From: Lysobacter defluvii IMMIB APB-9 = DSM 18482
GTDB lineage: Bacteria; Pseudomonadota; Gammaproteobacteria; Xanthomonadales; Xanthomonadaceae
Length of the DNA stretch: 64,000 bases
Assembly (NCBI RefSeq): GCF_000423325.1
Contig: NZ_AUHT01000012.1
Span: 62,001-126,000, forward strand
Direction of reading: 5' to 3'
Of the stretch, positions 9,284 through 17,257 are shown piece by piece (within the stretch, counting starts at the first letter, position 1; the number at the start of each line of letters is the position of its first letter). The translations under genes were made by a program, and so were the position numbers. The notes below the pieces were generated by a model. The model ran no database searches and was not told where the DNA came from. It saw only the letters and a program-made list of their open reading frames with translations.

Positions 9284-10360
9284 CTACGGGTCGGGGTTGA
9301 AGGCGATCGTGCGGCGGGCGGTAACCGGCGAGGCGATCGGCTGGAAGCGCCACTGCTCCACCGCCGCCAGCGCCGCCCTGTCGAACACCCGCGCCGGGTC
9401 GGCGCGGATCACCCGGGCGGCGGTCACGGAGCCGTCGATCCCCACCGTCAGCTCGACCTCCACCTCGCCGGCACGCCCCGCACGCAATGCCTCGCGGGGA
9501 TACTGCGGCGCCGGGATCGACAGCGGCCTGAGGTCCGCGGCCGTGGCAACCGCGGCCTGGCTCTGCTGGCGGGCCGCTTCCCGCCGGCGCTCGGCGGCGA
9601 GCCGCTCGGCTTCCTCGCGCCCGGCCTGTTCCGCCGCCGCCTGCCGCGCCGCCTCCTCTTCGGCGGCCTGCTGCTCGGCCAGCCTGCGCGCGGCCTCTTC
9701 CTGCTCGCGTTGCTGGTCCGCCTGGCGCTGGCGCTCCAGCTCGGCACGGCGCTGTGCCTGCTCTTCGGCGGTGACCTGCTCGCGCGCGAGCCGCGCGGCC
9801 AGCTCACGCTCGCCGCGTTCCGCGCTGCGGCGCAGCCGGTCGAGTGCCGGATGGGACGCATCGGTGCGCTCGAGCAGTGCGATCAGGCGCTTGCCTTCCT
9901 CGAAGTCCTCCCGCACCAGGCTCTGCTCGGTTGCGATGACCGTCATCGGCAGCAGGTCGGTGAGCGCACTTCCTGCGGAGGGGTCCTCCGGCCGGCGCTC
10001 GCGCAGGGCGAGGTAGTACTCGACGGCGTTGTCGCCGGCCGGGGCATACAGGCGGTTGCCCGCATAGGCCTCCCGCGCCGCCTTGCGGAGTTCCTCGATG
10101 TCCATCGCCGCCGCGGCATCGTCCGGTGCGGCCGTGCCTGCCGCGGGCGGCGCGGCCCCGCCGGTGCCTACCGCGCCCACTCCATCGGCCGTCGCCACCG
10201 GGTCGCCGGTTTCCCCGTCGGTCGCTTGTTCCTGCGGCCCGTCGGAACCGCCGCACGCCCCCAGCGCGAGGCCCAGCGCCGCGGCCAGTGCCAACCGCGC
10301 GAACGTGCCCGTCGGAGTACCCGGCGCGCCGCGGCGCACCCTTGCATCGGTGTTGCTCAT
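9284..10360 (-). CDS. Lipoprotein with coiled coil and TonB C-terminal domain
   Basis: 358 residues. The N-terminus has a basic stretch, a hydrophobic segment and a lipobox (LGAC, Cys 36), so it should be processed as a lipoprotein; Gly at +2 fits outer-membrane sorting. Residues 37-85 are low-complexity, and 88-170 are helical and acidic. Residues 175-270 form a long Glu/Ala/Arg/Gln-rich coiled coil. Residues 275-358 match a TonB C-terminal domain (PQYPREALRAG, later VEQWRFQP). Canonical TonB has an uncleaved inner-membrane helix that couples to ExbB; that is not visible here, and a true TonB is encoded at 23.4 kb. The domain may therefore bind an outer-membrane or cell-envelope partner without energising it. 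The start at 10360 was chosen because the signal peptide begins there. It lies downstream of mnmE on the same strand. Confidence 0.8.
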   Translation of the reverse strand: MSNTDARVRRGAPGTPTGTFARLALAAALGLALGACGGSDGPQEQATDGETGDPVATADGVGAVGTGGAAPPAAGTAAPDDAAAAMDIEELRKAAREAYAGNRLYAPAGDNAVEYYLALRERRPEDPSAGSALTDLLPMTVIATEQSLVREDFEEGKRLIALLERTDASHPALDRLRRSAERGERELAARLAREQVTAEEQAQRRAELERQRQADQQREQEEAARRLAEQQAAEEEAARQAAAEQAGREEAERLAAERRREAARQQSQAAVATAADLRPLSIPAPQYPREALRAGRAGEVEVELTVGIDGSVTAARVIRADPARVFDRAALAAVEQWRFQPIASPVTARRTIAFNPDP

Positions 10361-10378
10361 GGTGTTTCCCCCTTGTTC

Positions 10379-10419
10379 GGCCTGGAACCAGGCCCACGCG
10401 CCCTCCCCTCCCGGAGGGC
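10379..10419 (-). terminator. Two tandem hairpins between mnmE and the TonB-domain lipoprotein gene
   Basis: A perfect 16-base palindrome (GGCCTGGAACCAGGCC, 10379-10394) and a second 7-bp stem GCCCTCC/GGAGGGC (10400-10419). Neither is followed by a U-tract. They could weaken transcription leaving mnmE. Confidence 0.35.
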
Positions 10420-10469
10420 TGCATGCGCCGATCATAGTGTCTCGCGCGGCGCCAGTCGCGACCGGGCGC

Positions 10470-11822
10470 TCATTTCCCCACGCAGAAGGTGGAAAAGATG
10501 TGCCCCAGCAGGGTATCGGCGTCGACGCGGCCGGTGATCGCCCCCAGCGCATCATGGGCGAGCCGCAGGGCCTCGGCGGCCAGCTCCAGCTGCTCGGAAG
10601 CGAGCCACTGGCGCGCCTGGCCGAGCTCGGAAGCGGCCTCGCGCAGCGCCTCCACGTGACGCGCCCGCGCGGTGAACTCGCCGCCGGCCGCCTCCGCCGC
10701 GACGCCCTCGGTCCCGGTCACCGCACGGGCGAGCGCCGCGCGCAGCGTGTCCAGGCCCTCGCCGCTCCGCGCGGACACGAGGACCGGCCCGTCCGCCGCC
10801 GCGTCCACCGGCCGCCGCGGTAGCAGGTCCGCCTTGTTGTGGACCACCAGGGTGGCCGGCACCCCTTCGATCGAGTCCACCACCGCGGCAATGCCGGACT
10901 CCGGATCACGGGCATCGAGCACCACCAGGGCGAGGTCGGCGCGTGCCAGTTCGCCACGGGCGCGGCGCATGCCTTCGCGTTCGATCTCGTCGCCGCCTTC
11001 GCGCAGCCCGGCGGTGTCGACCAGGGTGAGTTCCACCCCCTCCACGTGGACCTGCTCCTGGAGCAGGTCCCGGGTGGTGCCCGCCACGTCGGTCACGATC
11101 GCGCGCTCGCGCCCTGCGAGGGCATTCAGCAGCGAGCTCTTGCCGGCGTTCGGCGGCCCCACGATCACGGCGTGCAGCCCGTCGCGAAGGCGCCTGCCCC
11201 GCTCGGCGGCGGCGAGGAGGGCCGCCAGTCCGCGGTCCAGTTCCTCCATGCGCGAACGCAGGGGCCCGCCGCCGAGGGTGTCGAGGGGTTCGTCGGCGAA
11301 GTCGATCGCCGCTTCGACATGGACGCGGACCTCGAGCAGGCCCTGGGCGATGGATTCGACGCGGGTCGAGAACTCGCCGTCCAGCGCCCGTCGCGCGGCG
11401 CGCGCCGCCCGGGCGTCGCCGGCGGCGATCAGGTCGGCCACCGCCTCGGCCTGGGCCAGGTCGAGCCGGCCTTCCAGGAAGGCCCGTTCACTGAACTCAC
11501 CCGGGCGGGCCATGCGGGCGCCCAGTTCAAGGCAGCGCGACAGCACCGACTGCAGCACCGCCCGACCGCCATGGCCCTGCAGCTCCACTACGTCCTCGCC
11601 CGTGTAGCTTGCGGGCGCAGCGAAGTACAGCGCGATGCCATCGTCCAGCACCTCGCCCTGCCCACCGCGAAACGTGGCGTGGTGGGCGTGCCGCGGCCGC
11701 AGTGGGCGACCGGTGATGGATTCGCCGACGCGGCGGGCGTCCGGTCCGGAAAGGCGGATGATCCCCACTCCCCCACTGCCGGGGGCGGTCGCGATCGCGG
11801 CGATGGTGTCTCGGTCTGCCAT
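10470..11822 (-). CDS. mnmE: tRNA uridine-5-carboxymethylaminomethyl(34) synthesis GTPase MnmE
   Basis: 450 residues, typical for MnmE (TrmE). With MnmG it installs the 5-carboxymethylaminomethyl group on wobble uridine 34 of certain tRNAs. The N-terminal folate-binding domain starts [18 protein letters not shown] helical domain follows, with an inserted Ras-like G domain: G1 [10 protein letters not shown]2 TTRD, G3 DTAGLR and G4 NKAD. The protein ends FCVGK, the conserved C-[IVL]-G-K motif that carries the catalytic Cys. The start at 11822 gives the family N-terminus; an ATG nine bases earlier is possible. It is downstream of yidC on the same strand, the usual rpmH-rnpA-yidC-mnmE order. Confidence 0.96.
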   Translation of the reverse strand: MADRDTIAAIATAPGSGGVGIIRLSGPDARRVGESITGRPLRPRHAHHATFRGGQGEVLDDGIALYFAAPASYTGEDVVELQGHGGRAVLQSVLSRCLELGARMARPGEFSERAFLEGRLDLAQAEAVADLIAAGDARAARAARRALDGEFSTRVESIAQGLLEVRVHVEAAIDFADEPLDTLGGGPLRSRMEELDRGLAALLAAAERGRRLRDGLHAVIVGPPNAGKSSLLNALAGRERAIVTDVAGTTRDLLQEQVHVEGVELTLVDTAGLREGGDEIEREGMRRARGELARADLALVVLDARDPESGIAAVVDSIEGVPATLVVHNKADLLPRRPVDAAADGPVLVSARSGEGLDTLRAALARAVTGTEGVAAEAAGGEFTARARHVEALREAASELGQARQWLASEQLELAAEALRLAHDALGAITGRVDADTLLGHIFSTFCVGK

Positions 11823-11872
11823 GGGGCACATGATCGCAGCAGGCGCGGACTGCGGCACCCGCCCGGAAGCGC

Positions 11873-11896
11873 GGAGCCCGCCAGTTGGCGGGCTCC
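11873..11896 (-). terminator. Strong hairpin after yidC
   Basis: A 10-bp GC-rich stem (GGAGCCCGCC with GGCGGGCTCC) around a four-base loop, 13 bases after the yidC stop. There is no U-tract, so it may act as a pause, an mRNA 3' end stabiliser or a partial terminator before mnmE. Confidence 0.45.
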
Positions 11897-11908
11897 GGAT
11901 CCTTCAGG

Positions 11909-13630
11909 TCAGGCCTTGGCGGGTGGCGCCGCGGGCTTGTCGCCGTGCTTCTTGATCATCCACCACTGCTGGACCAGCCCCAGCCCGGCGTTGACCACCC
12001 AGTACAGCACCAGGCCGGCCGGGAAGAAGGCGAACATGACGCCGAACACCAGCGGCATGATCTGCATCATCCGCTTCTGCATCGGGTCCATGCCCGGGGT
12101 GGGGTTGAGCTGGGTGGTCGCCCACATCAGCACCATGTTGATGACCGGCAGCACGAAGTACGGGTCGCGCGCGGTCAGGTCGTCGATCCACAGGATCCAC
12201 GGGGCGTGGCGCAGCTCGGCCGACTCGGAGAGCATCCAGAACAGGGCGAGGAACACCGGCATCTGCAGCAGCAGCGGCAGGCAGCCGCCGACCGGGTTGA
12301 TCTTCTCCTTCTTGTACAGCTCCATCATCGCCATCTGGAACTTCTGCTTGTCGTCCCCGTAGCGCTCCTTGAGCTGGGCGATGCGCGGCTGGAAGCGGCG
12401 CATCTTGGCCATCGACTTGTACTGCGCGGCCGACAGCGGGTACATGGCGATCTTCAGCAGCACCACCAGCCCGACGATCGCCCAGCCCCAGTTGCCGAGC
12501 AGGCCGTACAGCTTCTCCAGCACCCAGAACAGCCAGCCGGCCAGGGTGGCCATGATGCTGAAGCGGCTGAAGTCGACCGCGCGCTCCAGCCCCGGCACGT
12601 CCTGGGCATGGATCTGCTCGGAAAGCTTCGGACCCACCCACAGCCTGGCGCTGGTCTGTGCGGTGCCACCCGGGGCGACGCTGACGCCCGGCCCGACCTC
12701 GCGGATCAGGTAGCGGGTGCCGCCGTCGGTCGTCGGCGTCGCCAGCGAGAACGTGGTCGCATCCCCCGCCTCCGGAATCCACGCGCCGAAGAAGTGGTGC
12801 TGCAGGAAGGCGATCCAGCCACCGGTGACCGGCTTGTTGAGCGGGCCATCGTCGATGAAGTCATCGTACGGACGGCGCTCGTACTTGTCGGTGGGGCTGT
12901 ACCACGCCGCGCCCTGGAAGCTGTAGCCCTCCGGGCTCATCGGTCCCTTCGACTCGAGCGCGCGCGGCACCCGCGCCAGCTGGCGGTAGACGAAGCCCTG
13001 CCACGGCTGCGTGCCGCCATTGACCACCTCGTCGCGCACCTGCACCACGTACTGGCCGCGCTCGAAGGTGAAGCTGCGGCGGATCACCAGCCCGTCCGGA
13101 CCGGTCCACACGAAGGGAACCACCAGTTGCTGCTCGCCCTCGTCGAGGCGGAAATCCGCGCCGGCGGGCAAGGCCGCGCGGTCCAGCTGCCAGGCCGCCT
13201 CGTGGGTCGGGGCGGCACCGTCGTTGCTCACCCAGCCGCTCTGGGCGACGAAGTAGTCGCCCGGCGCGCTGGAGAACAGGCGTACCGGATCGCTGTCGGG
13301 TTCGTTGCTTGCGGGGTAGGCCAGCAGGTCGGCGCGGGTCATGGCGCCGCCATCGAGCTCGACCTCGAGCACGTCGGTCACCACGGTGACGCCAGCGGCC
13401 GCCTGTTCCCGTGCCGGCTGCCCCGACGGAATCGCCGCCGCCGAGGATTGCGGGGCGGAAGGAATGCTCCCGTCCGCCGCCGGGGCAGCGGGGACGCCCT
13501 GCGGCACCTCGCTCCCGGTGGCCACCGGCGGCTGCGTGGGCGGTGCGATCTGCTCGCGGTTCCACTCCATCCACAACAGCGTCGCCACCATCAGCCAGGC
13601 GATGATCAGGAAAACTCGGGTCTGGTTCAT
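11909..13630 (-). CDS. yidC: Membrane protein insertase YidC
   Basis: 573 residues, the usual size in gammaproteobacteria. YidC inserts and folds inner-membrane proteins, alone or with SecYEG. The N-terminal membrane anchor ([18 protein letters not shown]) is followed by a Pro/Ala-rich linker and a large periplasmic beta-sandwich domain to about residue 340. The conserved C-terminal YidC/Oxa1 domain has five membrane segments; characteristic blocks include [31 protein letters not shown] and [12 protein letters not shown]. The tail is short and ends AAPPAKA. The start overlaps the rnpA stop by four bases, so no separate yidD is encoded between them. Confidence 0.97.
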   Translation of the reverse strand: MNQTRVFLIIAWLMVATLLWMEWNREQIAPPTQPPVATGSEVPQGVPAAPAADGSIPSAPQSSAAAIPSGQPAREQAAAGVTVVTDVLEVELDGGAMTRADLLAYPASNEPDSDPVRLFSSAPGDYFVAQSGWVSNDGAAPTHEAAWQLDRAALPAGADFRLDEGEQQLVVPFVWTGPDGLVIRRSFTFERGQYVVQVRDEVVNGGTQPWQGFVYRQLARVPRALESKGPMSPEGYSFQGAAWYSPTDKYERRPYDDFIDDGPLNKPVTGGWIAFLQHHFFGAWIPEAGDATTFSLATPTTDGGTRYLIREVGPGVSVAPGGTAQTSARLWVGPKLSEQIHAQDVPGLERAVDFSRFSIMATLAGWLFWVLEKLYGLLGNWGWAIVGLVVLLKIAMYPLSAAQYKSMAKMRRFQPRIAQLKERYGDDKQKFQMAMMELYKKEKINPVGGCLPLLLQMPVFLALFWMLSESAELRHAPWILWIDDLTARDPYFVLPVINMVLMWATTQLNPTPGMDPMQKRMMQIMPLVFGVMFAFFPAGLVLYWVVNAGLGLVQQWWMIKKHGDKPAAPPAKA

Positions 13631-14091
13631 GGGCAGGCAGGCGAACGGGCACGGCCGCCGTCGCGGGACGGGGCGGATGCAGTGGGAAGGATGGGCTCGG
13701 GGCCGGACGGCGACGGCATTGTGCCGCCGTGGCCGTTGGCCGGCAACGCGCCGGCGCGCTGCAGCAGCGCAAGCAGGGCGCGCACGAGCGCGGCGTTGTC
13801 GAGCCCGCGGGCGGCCGGGCGGGCGACCACGACGTAGTCACCGGCCGCCAGATGGCGTCGCTGGACGCGGAAGGTCTCGCGCAGCACGCGCTTGATGCGG
13901 TTGCGCCCGACGGCCCGGGGATCGACCTTGCGGGACACCGCCAGGCCGAGTCGCGGCGGCGCGGCATCGGCGGGGCGGTACAGGTGCAACACGAACACGG
14001 GCGACGCGGTGCGTCGCCCGTGCTTGAATACCGTGTCGTACTCGGCGCGCGTGCGGACCCGCGCCTCGCGCGGGAAGCGGGCCGTCGTCAT
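13627..14091 (-). CDS. rnpA: Ribonuclease P protein component
   Basis: 154 residues. RnpA is the protein subunit of RNase P, which with the M1 RNA matures tRNA 5' ends. The hallmark [14 protein letters not shown] (the RNR motif that contacts RNA) is present, preceded by GLAVSRKV and the N-terminal F/Y-rich cleft sequence [12 protein letters not shown]. The last 40 or so residues (after about 115) are a Gly/Pro/Ser-rich extension not needed for the core fold, as is common in xanthomonads. The ATG at 14091 was chosen because it gives the canonical N-terminus; a start 39 bases upstream would add unrelated residues. It overlaps yidC by four bases and follows rpmH, the near-universal arrangement. 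Confidence 0.95.
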   Translation of the reverse strand: MTTARFPREARVRTRAEYDTVFKHGRRTASPVFVLHLYRPADAAPPRLGLAVSRKVDPRAVGRNRIKRVLRETFRVQRRHLAAGDYVVVARPAARGLDNAALVRALLALLQRAGALPANGHGGTMPSPSGPEPILPTASAPSRDGGRARSPACP

Positions 14092-14138
14092 GGGCGTGGC
14101 AACGGCGGCCCCTGGCGGCCGTTGGTCCACGACCCCGG

Positions 14139-14279
14139 TCAGGCGCTGAGGCGCTTGCGACCCTTGGCGCGACGGCGGGCGAGGATCTTGCGGCCGTCGG
14201 CGGTCGCCATGCGGGCACGGAAACCGTGGTCGCGCTTGCGCTTGAGATTGCTGGGCTGGTAGGTGCGCTTGGTGGCCAT
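14139..14279 (-). CDS. rpmH: 50S ribosomal protein L34
   Basis: 46 residues, the standard length of bL34. It begins [20 protein letters not shown] and ends [12 protein letters not shown], which are near-invariant family sequences; the protein is extremely rich in Arg and Lys, as expected for a ribosomal RNA-binding peptide in the large subunit. It is the first gene of the minus-strand rpmH-rnpA-yidC-mnmE run and lies divergently from dnaA. A good promoter lies about 40-70 bases upstream (14318-14347). It ends 47 bases before the rnpA start, so L34 and RnpA synthesis are probably coordinated. Confidence 0.97.
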   Translation of the reverse strand: MATKRTYQPSNLKRKRDHGFRARMATADGRKILARRRAKGRKRLSA

Positions 14280-14317
14280 GATGCGGCTCGCGTGGTTTCG
14301 GCGGAGAAAGACCGGCA

Positions 14318-14347
14318 AGTGTAGGCCCCGGCGCGGCGCAAGGTCAA
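14318..14347 (-). promoter_or_regulatory. Sigma-70-type promoter for rpmH-rnpA-yidC
   Basis: On the minus strand, -35 TTGACC (14342-14347) and -10 TACACT (14318-14323) with an 18-base spacer. The predicted start near 14311 leaves a leader of about 30 bases before rpmH. Confidence 0.6.
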
Positions 14348-14476
14348 TCCTGGGCTGGCGGCCTCTTCAGCCGCCGCGGCTGGGCCGGCCGCGTGGTAGT
14401 CTGCCGGGTCCCCGCACTTGACCGGCCCGCGCTGCCTGCAGCGTGGGCGAAGACCCGCGCCCGAACGATCCGCCTA

Positions 14477-15838
14477 GTGGACACGAACCCGACCCTGGAC
14501 GCCTGGTCCCGCTGCCTGGAACGCCTCGAAGCCGAGCTCCCGGTAGAGGACGTCCACACCTGGCTGCGGCCGCTGCAGGCCAGTCCCCGCGATGGTGCAC
14601 TGGTGCTGTACGCACCCAACGCCTTCGTCGTCGAACACGTGCGCGAACGCTACTTCGACCGGATCGGCGAACTGGTGGCCCACTTCGCCGGACCCTGCAC
14701 GGTCAGCCTCGAGGTGGGATCGCTGCCGCGGCGCCCGGCGGCGCCGGCGGCGCCGGCGGCCAGCGCGCCTTCCGCCGGTGCCCCGCAGCGCCAGGGTGCG
14801 GCCTCCGAGCCATTCGATGGCAACCTGGACTCGCACTACACCTTCGACAACTTCGTCGAGGGCCGCAGCAACCAGCTCGGGCGCGCGGCGGCGATGCAGG
14901 CCGCGCTCAAGCCCGGCGACCGCGGCCACAACCCGCTGCTGCTGTACGGAGGCACCGGTCTGGGCAAGACCCACCTGATGTTCGCGGCCGGCAACCTGAT
15001 GCGCAGCAACGTGCCCGGCACCCGGGTCATGTACCTGCGCAGCGACCAGTTCTTCAGCGCGATGATGCGGGCGCTGCAGGAGAAGAACATGGATGCGTTC
15101 AAGCGCCAGTTCCAGCGGGTGGACGCACTGCTGATCGACGACATCCAGTTCTTCGCCGGCAAGGACCGCACCCAGGAAGAGTTCTTCCACACCTTCAATG
15201 CGCTGTTCGACAGCCGCCAGCAGATCATCCTGACCTGCGACCGCTACCCGCGCGAGGTGGAAGGCCTGGAGCCGCGGCTGAAGTCCCGGCTCGCCTGGGG
15301 CCTGAGTGTGGCGATCGAGCCGCCGGACTTCGAGACCCGCGCCCAGATCGTCCTGTCCAAGGCGGCCGAGCGTGGCGCCAGGATCCCCGAGGAGGTCGCC
15401 TTCCTGCTGGCCAAGAAGATGCGCAGCAACGTGCGCGACCTGGAGGGGGCGCTGAACACCCTGACCGCGCGCGCAAACTTCACGGGCAAGACCATCACCA
15501 CCGACTTCGCCCAGGAGACGCTGCGCGACCTGCTGCGGGCCCAGCAGCACGCGGTCAGCATCACCAACATCCAGAAGACCGTGGCAGACTACTACGGCTT
15601 GCAGGTCAAGGACTTGCTGTCCAAGCGCCGCACCCGTTCGCTGGCCCGCCCGCGGCAGGTGGCGATGGCGCTGACGAAGGAATTGACCGAGCACAGCCTG
15701 CCCGAGATCGGGGATGCCTTCGCGGGGCGCGACCACACCACGGTACTGCACGCCTGCAGGCAGATCCGCAAGCTCAGCGAGACCGACGGCAAGCTGCGCG
15801 AGGACTGGGACAAGCTGATCCGGAAGCTCAGTGAATAA
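14477..15838 (+). CDS. dnaA: Chromosomal replication initiator protein DnaA
   Basis: 453 residues. DnaA binds DnaA boxes at oriC, oligomerises with ATP and opens the duplex. Domain I (to about residue 85) is followed by a Pro/Ala-rich domain II, then the AAA+ core with Walker [10 protein letters not shown], Walker [10 protein letters not shown] and the sensor region. The C-terminal helix-turn-helix domain IV contains the DnaA signature [14 protein letters not shown]. The GTG at 14477 was chosen because it leads directly into the family N-terminus ([16 protein letters not shown]); a longer reading upstream adds a non-homologous Ala/Arg-rich stretch. It is divergent from rpmH and followed by the oriC candidate. 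No DnaA box is visible in the rpmH-dnaA gap, so autoregulation there is not evident. Confidence 0.97.
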   Translation: MDTNPTLDAWSRCLERLEAELPVEDVHTWLRPLQASPRDGALVLYAPNAFVVEHVRERYFDRIGELVAHFAGPCTVSLEVGSLPRRPAAPAAPAASAPSAGAPQRQGAASEPFDGNLDSHYTFDNFVEGRSNQLGRAAAMQAALKPGDRGHNPLLLYGGTGLGKTHLMFAAGNLMRSNVPGTRVMYLRSDQFFSAMMRALQEKNMDAFKRQFQRVDALLIDDIQFFAGKDRTQEEFFHTFNALFDSRQQIILTCDRYPREVEGLEPRLKSRLAWGLSVAIEPPDFETRAQIVLSKAAERGARIPEEVAFLLAKKMRSNVRDLEGALNTLTARANFTGKTITTDFAQETLRDLLRAQQHAVSITNIQKTVADYYGLQVKDLLSKRRTRSLARPRQVAMALTKELTEHSLPEIGDAFAGRDHTTVLHACRQIRKLSETDGKLREDWDKLIRKLSE

Positions 15839-15856
15839 GTTGCCGGAGCCATGCTC

Positions 15857-15913
15857 ACAAGCTGTGGACAAGTCTGACCGGGGGACGGACCCCGAAAGTT
15901 GTCCACAGCTTGT
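15857..15913. repeat. 15-bp perfect inverted repeat enclosing two DnaA boxes
   Basis: ACAAGCTGTGGACAA (15857-15871) and its exact reverse complement (15899-15913), 27 bases apart. Each arm contains one TTGTCCACA DnaA box: 15863-15871 on the minus strand and 15899-15907 on the plus strand. The identity extends beyond the nine-base box into flanking bases. Confidence 0.8.
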
Positions 15914-15926
15914 ACCCCGGCAACGC

Positions 15927-15947
15927 CCCCGGTTCTACCGGGGTTTT
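15927..15947 (+). terminator. Putative dnaA terminator
   Basis: Stem CCCCGGT/ACCGGGG (7 bp) with a three-base loop TCT, followed by TTTT. It lies 89 bases after the dnaA stop and inside the oriC candidate, so it would limit transcription through the origin into dnaN. Confidence 0.5.
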
Positions 15948-16031
15948 AGGGCCTGAAAAACCCTGCAACAACATACAGTTAGCTGAGTTTTCCCGCGGTT
16001 TCGACCGCTCCACCGCCTCCAAGCTTTTGAT

Positions 16032-16040
16032 TTATACACT
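16032..16040 (+). promoter_or_regulatory. Weak DnaA box
   Basis: TTATACACT matches the TTATNCACA consensus at all but the last base and lies 32 bases before dnaN. It overlaps the likely dnaN promoter region, where DnaA could act as a regulator. Confidence 0.4.
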
Positions 16041-16071
16041 CTCTTAGTACTGGGCATAGGGGAAGGACCGA

Positions 16072-17172
16072 ATGCGTTTCAGCCTGCAACGCGAAGTGTT
16101 TCTCAAGCCGTTGGCGCAGGTCGTCAACGTGGTCGAACGTCGCCAGACCCTCCCGGTGCTGGCCAACCTCCTGGTACAGGTCGGCGACGGGCAACTGGCG
16201 CTGACGGGTACCGACCTGGAAGTCGAGATGGTCGCCCGGGTCGCGGTGGAGGACGCCGGGGACGGAGAGACCACCATCCCCGCGCGGAAGCTCTTCGACA
16301 TCATCCGGGCCCTCCCGGATGGCAGCCGGGTGACGGTCAGCCAGAGCGCGGAAAAGGTCACGGTCCAGGCCGGGCGCTCGCGCTTCACCCTGGCGACGCT
16401 GCCGGCCAATGACTTCCCTTCGATCGACGAAGTGGAGGCCACCGAGCGGGTGACCGTTCCCGAGTCCACGTTGAAGGAGCTGATCGAGCGCACGTCCTTC
16501 GCGATGGCCCAGCAGGATGTCCGGTACTACCTCAACGGCCTGCTGTTTGACCTGCGCGAGGGCAACCTTCGCTGCGTGGCGACGGACGGGCACCGGCTGG
16601 CGCTGTGCGAGGCCGAATACGAAGGCGGGGTCCAGGCCAAGCGCCAGATCATCGTCCCGCGCAAGGGCGTGACCGAGCTGCAGCGCCTGCTCGAAGGCGG
16701 GGACCGCGAGGTCGGGCTGGAGATGGGCCGCGGCCACCTGCGGGTGAAGCGCAACGACGTCACGTTCACCAGCAAGCTCATTGACGGGCGCTTCCCGGAT
16801 TACGAGGCCGTGGTGCCGATCGGCGCCGACCAGCAGGTCACGGTTGACCGCGAGGTGCTGCGTGCGTCGCTGCAGCGTGCGGCAATCCTTTCCAACGAGA
16901 AGTACCGCGGCGTGCGCATCGAGGTGTCCCCGGGGCAGCTGAAGATCAGCGCGCATAACCCGGAGCAGGAAGAGGCCCAGGAGGAGATCGAGGCCGAGAC
17001 CCGGGTCGACGGGTTGTCCGTCGGGTTCAACGTCAACTACCTGCTGGATGCGCTGACCGCCCTGAAGGAGGAGCAGGTGATCCTGGCGATGCGTGATGCG
17101 AATTCCTCCGCGCTCGTGCGCGAAGCGAGCAATGAGCGCTGCCGCCACGTGGTGATGCCGCTGCGCCTGTGA
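16072..17172 (+). CDS. dnaN: DNA polymerase III subunit beta (sliding clamp)
   Basis: 366 residues, the exact family length. The beta clamp is a ring-shaped dimer that tethers polymerase III and many repair proteins to DNA. The protein starts MRFSLQREVFLKPLAQV and ends VVMPLRL, the conserved C-terminus that lines the hydrophobic binding pocket; internal blocks such as VRYYLNGLLF and VATDGHRLAL are family hallmarks. The three repeated clamp domains are intact. A GGGGAAGGA ribosome site lies eight bases before the ATG. It is followed, after an 85-bp gap with a parS site, by recF. Confidence 0.98.
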   Translation: MRFSLQREVFLKPLAQVVNVVERRQTLPVLANLLVQVGDGQLALTGTDLEVEMVARVAVEDAGDGETTIPARKLFDIIRALPDGSRVTVSQSAEKVTVQAGRSRFTLATLPANDFPSIDEVEATERVTVPESTLKELIERTSFAMAQQDVRYYLNGLLFDLREGNLRCVATDGHRLALCEAEYEGGVQAKRQIIVPRKGVTELQRLLEGGDREVGLEMGRGHLRVKRNDVTFTSKLIDGRFPDYEAVVPIGADQQVTVDREVLRASLQRAAILSNEKYRGVRIEVSPGQLKISAHNPEQEEAQEEIEAETRVDGLSVGFNVNYLLDALTALKEEQVILAMRDANSSALVREASNERCRHVVMPLRL

Positions 17173-17175
17173 TCG

Positions 17176-17191
17176 TGTTCCACGTGGAACA
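17176..17191. promoter_or_regulatory. parS: parS site 1 (ParB-binding centromere)
   Basis: The perfect 16-bp palindrome TGTTCCACGTGGAACA in the dnaN-recF gap, starting four bases after the dnaN stop. It matches the parS sequence of gammaproteobacteria such as Pseudomonas. ParB binds it and organises the origin for segregation with ParA. Confidence 0.9.
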
Positions 17192-17257
17192 AGGAGTTGT
17201 CCTCACGCCCGGCTTGTCCGGGCGTGATGCTTTGTGGGCACAGCCGGGGAGCCTGCG

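Larger units (their letters stand above)
15839..16071. other. oriC: Candidate replication origin (oriC), dnaA-dnaN spacer
   Basis: This 233-bp noncoding spacer holds two perfect TTGTCCACA DnaA boxes in opposite orientation, a weaker box (TTATACACT), and AT-richer stretches (about 15954-15985 and 16022-16046) that stand out from the GC-rich surroundings. Genes switch from mainly minus to plus around here. In Xanthomonas the dnaA-dnaN spacer is, to my knowledge, the origin region. The number of boxes is low, so additional degenerate boxes must contribute if this is the whole origin. Confidence 0.7.

Noticed and set aside
11038-11053. parS-like sequence in mnmE (core TCCACGTGGA)
   Set aside because: Only 11 of 16 bases match the palindrome and the outer arms are lost.
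14280-14476. DnaA boxes in the rpmH-dnaA gap
   Set aside because: Scanned for TTATNCACA and TTGTCCACA on both strands; none found with fewer than two mismatches.
15941-15963. GGGTTTT...AAAACCC as a second hairpin in the oriC spacer
   Set aside because: Seven weak pairs around a nine-base loop; more likely just part of the AT-richer stretch. It also competes with the better stem at 15927.
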